DNA from: Protoeuglena noctilucae
Taxonomy: Eukaryota; Chlorophyta; Pedinophyceae; Marsupiomonadales; Marsupiomonadaceae
DNA: 64,000 nt
Reading direction: 5' to 3'
Assembly (NCBI GenBank): GCA_958009085.1
Contig: OY253685.1
Coordinates: 836,695-900,694, forward strand
The notes beneath the pieces are model-generated. The model made no database searches. It saw only the letters and a list, made by a program, of their open reading frames with translations, and was not told the DNA's origin. Shown here piece after piece: positions 34,101 to 43,236 of the stretch (positions are counted from its first letter, which is position 1; each line of letters starts with the position of its first letter). A program made the translations under genes and the position numbers.

Positions 34101-37100
34101 CTGGCGCTCCACCCAGCTGTCGACGCTGCCGATGCGCTCGGCCAGCTGCCGCTTGACGTAGCCGCGCAGGTCCCACTCCTGCCGGCTCTGCACCAGGTCC
34201 AGGGACATGGCCACCGACAAGCGACTGCTGGCCACGGGGCTCCCCAGCACCACCAGCAGCTCCCGCACCACCAGCAGCACGGCATTGTCGGGCAGCCACG
34301 AGGGCGAGCACTGCAGCGCCGTCTGCCACTCCATCGTCTCCAGGTCCAGCACGTACGCGTCGAACAGGCGCTTGCCCTCCGCGTCGCGCCCGCCCGCCAC
34401 CACCACCTTCTCCCCCGACGTGCCCAGCCGCGTGACCAGGGGGGACGTGCGGGGGCACGGCGCCTGCCCGCGGGTCGCGGGGTCCACGGCGACGGTGAAC
34501 CGCGGCTTGGTGATGCGCCCGGCCGCGTTGGCGCAATCCTTCCCCGGCCGCATGACCACCAGCTCCCCCAGCACGACCGTGCTGCCGTCCCCCAGCATGG
34601 CCTCCCCCCCGAACATCACCACCGCGCCGCCCGCGTCCGAGGGCACGTACCCCGCCCCCGCCTTGCGGCGCGGCGCGGGCATGCGGTCCACCTCCATCGG
34701 CCCCTTCGCCTCCCCCTCGATGTCCATGACCTGGAACGTCCCCGCGAACTCGCCGCCCTCCTCGCCCCCGTAGTTGACCACCAGGTTGTTGTCAATCGCC
34801 ACCAGCGTGTGGTTCTTGCGACCCCCGCGACCCACCGCGGGGTCCAGGGGCTTCACGGCGCTCAGCGCCGCCACGCTGTCCAGGGACTTCTCGCCCGCGG
34901 GGGCGGGGGACGCATCGGCAGCAGCGGAAGCGGAAGCGGCGGCCTCGCCCTCCGCGTCGCCATCCGCCTCGCCCTCTGCCGCCCCGGCCGCCGCGCCGCC
35001 GGTGCTCGACCCCTCCCCCTCCCCCTCGGCCGCCGCCGCCGCGTCCCCCTCGCCCTCGCCCTCCCCCGCGCCCTCCCCCTCCGCCGCCGCCGCCTCCCCC
35101 TCCCCCTCCTCGTCCTCCTCCCCCTCCGCGATCGAGTCGTTGGGACCCAGCGACCCATGCCAGTGGTCGGCCTCCGCGTCGAATTTGCCCGGCCGCACCC
35201 ACGCCCACCCGTGCTCCTCGTGCTTGAGCACCCACATGTCGTTGAGCTCCTTCCCCGACCGCGCCGCCGGCGTCTCCCCGCACGTCATGACCAGCGTGTC
35301 GCGGCCGAACTGCGCCAGCTGGGCGTTGCGGCGCGGGGGGGGCGCCTCGTCGCCGTCGACGTGCACCGCCTCCCACTGCCACTCCCCCTCCTCGCACAGC
35401 AGCGAGTGCACCTCCACGGCCGCCACGCCCCCGCACAGCACCACGCGCCGCGCCTGCTGCAGCACCGCCACCGCCACCCCCTCGGCGTACGCGGGGGGCT
35501 GCCCCAGCACGCGGGGGTTCGCGAAGCAGTCCACCGCCTGGACGGGGAAGGGCGACCCGCGGATGGGCGTCTCGGCGTGCTGCGCCGGCGCATCCCCGCC
35601 CCCGTCCGCCGGCTCCTCGGCCAGCTCCACGTAGCAGACCTCGACGCGGTAGGCGCCCGGCTCCGGCACCGAGTAGAAGACCTCATAGGTGCCGTTGTCC
35701 AGGTCCACCACGCGCGCCGTGCCCCGCACGCGGCCGTCCACCGACACGGGCGAGACGTGGAAGCGGTCGCCCCCCGACCTCCGGTTCTGGTTGAGCGTGT
35801 CCTTGGCCTGGATGAGGAAGGAGACCTCGAAGCCCGCGGGCACTGTGGGGCGGAAGGGCTCCTCGGCCTGCAGCGGGTGGCGCACGTTGACGTGGCCCAC
35901 GCCCGGCCCCATGGCCAGGCAGTGGTGGGCGGCCGTGTTGGCGAAGTAGTTGAAGTCGAGCTTGTTGACCGTCCAGCCCTCGTCGTTGATGCTCGCGCGC
36001 AGGTCCACGGGGTACGCCCCATACGACTCGAAGTTGGGCGTGCGGCACGTGAGGGTCTCGGCGTCCACGAACGCGCCCTCCACCGTCTCCTCCATCTTGC
36101 CGGACCCGAACTTGACGCGGACCTTGCCGGGCTTGAAGGACAGGCCCTTGATGGTGACCTCGGTGGAGCCGAACACAGGGCCGATGTTGGGGGACACGGA
36201 GAGCGCCGCGTAGGGGGGGCCGATGATGGGCGACACGTTCATGGCCCAGCAGTCGCCGAGCCACTGGTTGGACCAGCCGCCGAAGAGCACCAGCTGGCAG
36301 GCGCGGTTGTCGTAGAACCACGCGGTGTCCTCGCGGCCCGCCGGGGGCGCCCCCTCGCAGTCGGGCGACCGCCACTTGAGGTCGGCGCAGTCCATGACCT
36401 GCACGCCCCCGCTGAAGTTCATGGGGCCGCGCTGGCCGCCAAAGAGGAACATCTTCCAGTGCGGCACCGACTCGACCGCGCTGAACTGGTGGTTGCACAG
36501 CTCGGAGGGGTAGTGCATGACGCGCGCGGGGGAGTCCATCCACGCTGCGGGGGTGGGTGTGGGTGCGGGTGGGGGTAGCAATGTGGGAGTGAAAGTGGGT
36601 AGGGCATGCAGGCGGGGAATGCAGGGATGCACAGGGAACGCGCGAGGCAGAGCGGGAGCATCTGAGCACGCGAGCGACGGCACGTCCACCCTCACCAATG
36701 TTGTCGAGGTCGAGCATGTACATGTCGGTGAAGGTCTGCGAGACGTCGCGGCCGCCGGAGATGGCCAGGCGGTTGCAGCCGTCGCCGTCGGGGAAGGCTG
36801 CGGGTGACGGGGAAACGAGCGCTGTCACTGTGCTGCACCGCTGCGGCATGCGAGGGGCCGCGTGGCGCATGCGCAACGCCTCACCCGTCAGCCGGTGGCT
36901 GAAGCGAGGCGCGGGGGGCTTCCCCGATGCCTGCAGCTCCTCCCATCGCAGCCCCCCCTTGGATGGGTCCCCGTCCGCCGGCAGGTGCAGGGCCCACAGG
37001 TCCCCCAGGGCGCGCCCGGACCCCCCGTAGCCGCCAAACAGGTACACCTTGCCGTGGTAGGAGCACGCGGAGGCCTTGGAGCGGCACCCCGGGTGCGCCT

Positions 37101-37575
37101 CCCCCTCGAACTTGGCCGGCGTCCACGTGTTGCGGCCCAGGTCGAGCAGGAAGGCGTCGTCGTAGCGGGTCTTGTGGTCGACGCCCCCGTACACCAGCAT
37201 GTGGTTGGGGCCCACCGCCACGGCGATGTGCTTGTTCCGAGGACCAGGCTTCACACCCGCCGGCGTCAGCTTCTTGACCTTGATCTGCGCGGAGAGGGGG
37301 GAGCAGAGACGCGGTTTGGCGTGGGCCACCACCTGCGTCAATGTGGGGGCGCACGCCTGCTTTGATTTGCGAGCAAGGCGGCCGGCCGGTCGCACCTTCG
37401 GCTCGTCCTGGAGAGGCTCGAAGACGTAGACGTCGTTGAAGCAGCACGGCTTGCCCTCGGCGTCGCGGCCGACGCCCCCGAACAGCACATGCTTCTGCCC
37501 GACGGTGCAGAAGGTGTGGCCGGCGCGCGCGTTAGGGACGTCGCCCACCACCTCCAGCTGGCCCCATCGGACGGA
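22176..37575 (-). CDS. Axonemal dynein heavy chain, outer-arm alpha type with Kelch N-terminus (first exon not found)
   Basis: Flagellar motor ATPase. Exons 37575-37396, 37284-36885, 36797-36696, 36544-32653, 32400-32016, 31870-31631, 31440-31201, 30922-27452, 27227-23598 and 23378-22176 give ~4,580 residues in frame; a short first exon with the ATG must lie upstream. The N-terminus has Kelch blades ([39 protein letters not shown]), an IPT-like and a filamin-like region, then more Kelch-like sequence broken by an acidic Glu/Gly/Ala insert (about 34890-35130). The linker follows. P-loops: AAA1 [11 protein letters not shown]2 GPTGTGRT (arginine for the usual lysine), AAA3 [11 protein letters not shown]4 [11 protein letters not shown]1 Walker B is CFDEF. 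The stalk has two coiled coils around LKKPPTGV. A glycine run (near 23040) sits in the C-terminal region. The intron after IFWCQ (32015-31871) is GC-AG. Family certain; alpha-type assignment rests on Kelch plus filamin architecture and length near the ~4,500 residues of Chlamydomonas alpha chain. Confidence 0.95.
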
Positions 37576-38526
37576 CTGCGAGGGAGGACACGAAGCTGGT
37601 ACTCCAGAAGGGCGCGGCGAATCGCGCGGGTGCTTCCAAGCCGGGACCACGCAAACCGCCCGCTACCGTCCGCAGGAGAGGGCGCAGGGAGGCGCCAAGG
37701 GTGCGAGAAGAAAGGTGCCTGTGATGGCGTCACGGCGACGGCGCGGTGGCGCGCGCCGAGGAGCGGTTCCGCTACGGTTCCACCCCGGTCCCACCGCGGG
37801 CCCATCCAAGCCCGCTACGCGCCGAGAGACAATTCTGCATCCCCAGTTCATGTGAACCTCGACAATGAACCACTGCATCATTGCTGGCAGGCAACCGGGC
37901 GCCTCCCTGGGCGGGGCCCCAGAGCATGTACTCGACTCGTCCCACCATGAGGGGTCTCGCCGGGATCCGCGCACCAGATATCAAGCAAATCAAGCAAAGA
38001 GCGCATCATAAAGCGTCATATGCGCTCACCATGATTTCCTAAGCGCTGCGACAGCGCGCTGGAGCAGCTCAGCGCCCTGCGCCTCTGGGTTTCTCGGATG
38101 CCAAACAACTACTGATACAACGTTACGTCTCGTACGATTGGATTGCGTAGAACTAATCACGGTGCAAATTGTTTAGTCCAACCGGTGCACAGTCACAGAC
38201 AACCGCGGCCAAGCCAACGCCGAACCCCCGGGTGCATGCCCAACAGTGCACTGGAGAGCCGCGGCCTGCCCCCGTGCTCTTTGGGAGCCGAAACGCCAGA
38301 CTTTGGTTGCCAGAAGTGCTGCGCCGAGGGCAGCGGACAGGAGAAGTAGCTTGGACGGTCATGCCGCATACGCCAAGGCAGCGCGTGGTGCGCGCGAGCC
38401 TTTGAGGCCCGCTTTCCTTCGCGGGGACCAGAGCACGACGCGTGGTGCATGCTGCCCCGGCGGGCGTCGACGAGTTCGTTTCCAGGGTAGCCGACCGGCC
38501 TCGTGATTTGACGACGGCGTAATATC
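37576..38526. other. Upstream of dynein and EXO5 genes
   Basis: Divergent region of ~950 bases. The dynein start codon should be here: an acceptor ends at 37576 on the minus strand and several ATGs lie upstream near 37801-37851, but none splices convincingly. From about 37985 to 38165 the sequence is relatively AT-rich, as a promoter might be. Confidence 0.4.
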
Positions 38527-40422
38527 ATGTTTCCTGCTGGCCATGAAGCGGCCGGCTTGCCATGCGCGCGGCAGCCCCGACATCCGCACATCCGGGTGGA
38601 GCTGGTCGAGGAGGACTTTTTGAGAGACTTAGAACGGGCCGAAGTGGAGGCGTTTCGTCGGCGCGTGGCGGACAGGCCCGGCCCGCCGTCCCCGGGCGCC
38701 CGGGTCGCGGCCATGCTGCGCGACGTGGAGGACGTCGTGGCCACCGCCGCACTGGCGAGGAACTGGCTTTTGACGGCGCCTCAGGGGTTGCTTCCCGTCA
38801 CATGGTTCACGGGGGCCATCTGGTGTCAGCGGAAGCGCGCCATCGAGCACGTGCGGGAGGAGCACGATGTCGGGTTTGGGGTGCGTGCCGGGTGCTATTC
38901 CACGTAGCCATGACGCACTTGCCAGCGCTAACGTGGCTGCGCCACTTCCTCGCGCAGGACACGAGGAGTGACGCCCTGACGGACACAGGGAGCGACGACA
39001 CCCCCTCGGACATGGGGGATTGCCGCTGGGAGACTGAGACATCTGACTCCCTCTCAGTCAGTGAGGGGGCTGGGATTAACATCGTTGACGAGTTCTGCGA
39101 GCCGTCCCCAGTGCAGGCCTCGAACGAGGCCATGAGGCGGGGCGTGGAGATCCACGCCGCACTCGGTGACGGGCGAGGCAGCGCCATGCCACAGGAGATA
39201 CCGTGACATGCACCATACATATGCAACACACCTTCACCTCGCCCATCTTGCTCCCGCAGAGCGCGCAGTGGTGGGCCCCGTCGCGGATCCCATCGTCGTG
39301 GCATCTGCGGAGGACTTCGTGGCACTGCGCCTCCTGGACGCCCGCCAGCGCCTCTGCCGCCTGTCGGACGCGTGAGGGGCGCACGCCGCCTGTACCACAC
39401 CCCACTGCTCCGTCTCACCCGCGGTGGCTCTCCTGTTTTTTCGCAGGGAGCCTGCGACGGCCGAGGTGTTTCTTGCGGGCGAGGTCCATGGCGTGTGGTT
39501 TCAGGCAAGAGACTAGTTACGCCTCTCGATCAAGCGTGCATGATCCCGCACAGCACAGCACAGCACAGTCGCTTGCTCTCGCGGGTGCACCACACACCGT
39601 CCTGTCCTCTGTGGACCCAGGGCATTGTCGACCGCGTGGAGGTCGCCAGGGGCGCGTCAGGGGAGGCCTTCCTGCTGCTCGTCGACTACAAGACGAGGAG
39701 CAGGGACACGCCGCTGGGGCAGGAGGCCATGCGGACGGCATGGATGCAGGCGCGTGGGCCAGGCCACGTGTCGCACCGCTCCACCCAGCAGCGTCTGCCA
39801 AGTCACTTCGCGTGTGCTGTCGTGTCCGCAGGTGCGACTGTACCACGCCCTGCTCGCGCAGACCCAGGCGCGGCCCCGCGAGTGGGCTGCACGACTGTGT
39901 GGGCATCTGCAGGCCAGGGGTCTCGACGTGTCCTCTCCCCTGGCCCTCACGCCCGCACACCGGGCCACCCTCGCTGCCATGGGATTTCCCCCGACCCTCC
40001 GCGCCGCGGCAGTCGCCTACGCCCAGCTCGTCCGCTCTCTCCCACCCCTGAGCTCCACCCTGGCCGGCCGCGTCTGCTACCTCAGCCAGGCCGACTGCCG
40101 CATCCTCCACGACATGGACGTGCACATCTCCCAGGTGACACACCGTGGCTGTGCTCACTGGTCGCATTAAACCACATGCGTGTCCCATGACACTCTCTTG
40201 CACCCATCGCAGGACACGGAGCCCTTCTTCCACGAGACCATGGCCGAGACGCTGGCCTTCTACCGCGGCGAGGTGCCCCCTTCGCCCGCACAAGCCGCGT
40301 ACCAGTGCCGCGCGTGCCAGTTCCAGGAGCTGTGCAGCGTCGGCCGGCAGCGTAGGGGCAGAGCCGCGAGGGAGGGCATGGGAGAGGACCGGGGCGCATT
40401 CGAGGGGCCGCACCGCGCGTGA
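38527..40422 (+). CDS. EXO5: Exonuclease V (EXO5/DEM1 family), Fe-S single-strand DNA exonuclease
   Basis: Single-strand-specific exonuclease of the PD-(D/E)XK fold, acting in mitochondrial or nuclear DNA maintenance. Exons 38527-38880, 38958-39165, 39260-39371, 39447-39504, 39621-39749, 39832-40134 and 40213-40422 join to 457 residues. Nuclease core: EVFLAGEVHGVWFQ, GIVDRVEV and LLLVDYKTR, giving the conserved aspartates and the D-x-K pair. The [4Fe-4S] cysteines are visible: one near residue 100 in AIWCQRK, three in YQCRACQFQELC (C-x2-C-x5-C) near the end. Two introns use GC donors: after VWFQ (CAG|GCAAGA, 39505) and after AWMQ (CAG|GCGCGT, 39750). The next exons resume exactly at GIVDRV and VRLYHALL, as the family alignment requires. 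Its 3' end faces the mTERF gene across 81 bp. Confidence 0.88.
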
Positions 40423-40503
40423 TCGTGTCGCGTCGAGTATTCACAACACACGCCCATGGTGGCATTCATCGCGTGGCCCATTGCCGCAGCTAGCACCACG
40501 CTC

Positions 40504-41701
40504 CTAGAGAGACTTGGCGATGTATTCGACGACCTGCTCGTCGTTGTAGCCATTGGCCTTCAGCCAGCCCACCATTTTCCTGCGATCCAGGGCGGGGTTC
40601 CAGATAAGCCTACATTGAAACGGTGACCCAGTCGTTGCCTGTCATCGCCACCCAGTCACCTCAGCGAGGCCTCAGCATCCAGCGCAAGGATCGTGGGCCT
40701 GCTGACGACGACGCTGCGGGGACGCAGATGCAGGGAGTGCGCGATGCATGCCAGCTGCCAGCTGCCACAGCCCTGTGAACAGCCGCCACGCTGCACGCCG
40801 CCCCTCACCGCTTGACGTCCGTCACGCCGATCTCGCGCAGGAAATCCAGCGTGGGGCGCAGCTGTTCCTCGACCGAGTAACACAGCAGGGGAGGGTACCC
40901 CTGCACCACCTGCCCCACCTCCTCCTTGGAGAGACCCTCAGACCTGCAGCCATGCAGCACGCAGATTGTCGCAGTGATGACGCGGGACAGGCCGATGCGT
41001 GCGCTGCACATTGAAGACGCGAGCAGAGAGCAAGGCAGTGCCGCTCACGTGAGAAGGTCGACGAGCGGCTGGAGGTCTTGCTCCACGTCGAGTAGCCGAG
41101 CGCGACTCCCAGCTCCCCGCTTCCTCTCCTTCTCCGAGTAAAACATCGACTGAGGGTTCATCGCCATGTCACTGCGCGATGACGGAGAGGGATGGCAAGC
41201 CTGGCGCGCCTCCAGAGCACAGTGAAAGCGGCGGGGCGGCGGGCAGGGCAGCGACGAGCGCCGTCATGCTCTCGCGTGTTCCACCCACGGGGACTCCGCT
41301 CACCATATCCTAGCAACTTCATTAACGTTATCGAGGCCCAACCCGCGCAGGAACTGCGCCACGGAGCGGTAGGTCGCCGTGACACGCTCGGCATCTTGTT
41401 GCTCAGCGGCTGCGGCGGCGAGGGACGCTCAGAGAGGGAGTGAGACCAGCGCAAATTGCACTCGTTATTCCAAAGAATGCCTAACAGTTGCGGCGCGGCG
41501 TTGTTCGGGCTGCGCGGGAGGCGCGACTCCGAGGAGGTTGCGCTCACTTCCAGCGCGGGCGTGAACCGGCCGAGCCCGCCCGTTTAAGCCAGCCGGCTGA
41601 GTCCATCGTCGTGCAGCCAAACCCAGCCTTCGGTGCGGCAAATTCACAGTGCGGGGGCTGCACGAGCAAAGCCAGTGCGGCTGCACCTGGAGCCCGGCCA
41701 T
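40504..41701 (-). CDS. mTERF-family organelle nucleic-acid-binding protein
   Basis: Organelle transcription or RNA-processing factor. Exons 41701-41548, 41409-41304, 41171-41049, 40943-40809 and 40609-40504 join in frame to 207 residues. mTERF helical repeats are seen as SVAQFLRGLGLDNVNEVARI, LSKEEVGQVVQGYPPLL and LRPTLDFLREIGVTDVK; the C-terminus KMVGWLKANGYNDEQVVEYI is also typical. The N-terminus from MAGLQVQPHW is rich in Arg, Ser and Ala with almost no acidic residues, as in a plastid or mitochondrial transit peptide. The start was chosen because only this frame splices in phase to the second exon; an in-frame ATG 30 bases upstream is possible. At ~207 residues it is short for the family. 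Plastid versus mitochondrial targeting cannot be decided. Confidence 0.8.
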
Positions 41702-41820
41702 GGGCTCACCGGCAGCAGCAGGCGGTCGCAAGCGAAATCAAACTACCAGACTACGCACTTTTCTAGTCACGAGGGTGTCACTCTGTCCTGGAAGTCCTCG
41801 GAAAACAAGAAACCTGCGGG

Positions 41821-42738
41821 TCAAACCCTCCCGGTGACGGCAGACCCGGCGCCCATAGCAGCGCGGGCGAGGCTGGGCAGCACGTTCGCCAGACTCGGGA
41901 AGCCGACCACGACGCTCATGTTGATGATGGGGAAGATGGTCATTAGCATGCTGCATGGGGGGACATGGGCAGTGCGTGCGTTGCAGCTAGTGTGCGACCC
42001 CTAGGGGGGTGACGGGCCCGCTCAAGCAAGGCCTAGAGGCCGCATGGGTCGCCGGTGTGGCGCTGGCGATGTGCAGAGTGCAATGGCATAGACACGGCAC
42101 TCACCCGGTCGTCCTGAGGGTGGTGCTCGTCCTTCCACTGACGAAGAGTGCTCCGTGCATGATTCGGCCGGCCATGAACACCCTGCGGTGATCGCGCATA
42201 CCTCGGGGCTCAGCATGCACAGTGACCCCAGGCACCAGAGCGGGGGGCGCTGGGACTCTCACCCAGAGATGATGGCCAGGACGTAGTTGTCTGCCGCGCC
42301 TTGCATCTCGGCGATGGCGAGGAGGATGAGGAAGATGGGCAGGTACTCTGCGGCGTTGGACTGCGCGCGCATGCGTCGCTCTAAGAGAGGCTCGCCGCCG
42401 TCGCCCATGGACACGCCCGACTTGCGCCGCGTCGCGATGACCATGATGGACAGGAACGCGAACCTGCGGGCCGTGCCGCCACTTGTTACGCGCTACACGC
42501 ATGTGCAGCGATGAACACAGGGGAAAGCGGGCCAGAGTTGCGGGACTGAGGCTCACCATGCGCTGAGGACGCATGCCGCTGCGCCGGTGATGGGCAGTAC
42601 CGCGATGGGAGGCGCGGCAAGCATGCGACGGAACATATAGACAGAGACGCCTCCCGAGAGGACCAGGAAGAAGCCGAAAACCGCCACCCCTCCCGGCACA
42701 GCAGCTTTGGAGAGCTCAACAGCGCCTTGCTGTTTCAT
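41821..42738 (-). CDS. MAPEG-family membrane protein
   Basis: Integral membrane protein of the eicosanoid/glutathione metabolism superfamily, probably a microsomal glutathione transferase-like enzyme in the ER or an organelle membrane. Exons 42738-42557, 42463-42263, 42182-42105 and 41950-41821 give 196 residues with GT-AG introns. The signature MRAQSNAAEYLPIFLILLAI holds the conserved Arg, Asn, Glu and Tyr of the second helix that bind glutathione in characterised members. Four hydrophobic helices are seen: GVAVFGFFLVLSGGVSVYMF, IAVLPITGAAACVL, YLPIFLILLAIAEM and MLMTIFPIINMSVVVGF. Polar ATRRKSGVSMGDGGEPLL lies between helices 1 and 2 as in the family. Start: first ATG of the open frame. Substrate unknown. 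Confidence 0.82.
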
Positions 42739-43236
42739 GGCTGCCAGGACATACAAGAGCGTTTGGGAGAAAAGGATTTCGTAACCTAAACTTGGCCGGA
42801 TCGCTGTTGTGGGCAGCGAGTCAACTGGTCAGACCGAGCGCTGACAAGGTTGCCACGGGGCCCGAGTCTCGGCATATAATCACCCGCTGTACGCGTTGTC
42901 GCCATCATCATTAGGGCTGCAACCAATCGCGCGAGTGCTGCAGCTGCTCTTGGTCAAACGCGGCGCGGTGGACACGAGAGTGTGAAAACGGGGGCGGTTC
43001 CCGTCCAGCGCGCGGCCTTACAGGCCAACGCGCGTCGCACCTGGCGCCGTGTCCCGGTCCTCGCCTCTCACAAGGTGGGCGGCCGACGGAGACGCGTTTG
43101 TCACAGCAGGCGGTTTCCGTGACGCAAGAGTGGCTGCTGGGCTGACGATTTGCGCGCTGCAGTGTCAAGCGTCGACCTCCACGCGACCGATGGCAAGCGA
43201 GACATTCCGTGCGCCCAGGCAGCGAGGAGCAGGCTC
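42739..43236. promoter_or_regulatory. Divergent promoter region of MAPEG and PUS7 genes
   Basis: About 500 bases between divergent start codons. A TATA-like CATATAAT at 42873-42880 is the only element I can point to; which gene it serves is unclear. Confidence 0.3.

Noticed and set aside
32619-36578. A 1,319-codon open frame on the + strand across the dynein gene, and similar long frames at 29447-30952 and 22383-23432
   Set aside because: They are antisense shadows of dynein exons. GC-rich codon use leaves few stops, and the translations are His/Leu/Arg/Val-rich with no domain, while the minus strand gives textbook dynein.
40749-41763. Extra + strand genes between EXO5 and MAPEG
   Set aside because: Frames here are short and opposite to the mTERF exons, which join cleanly with family-typical sequence.
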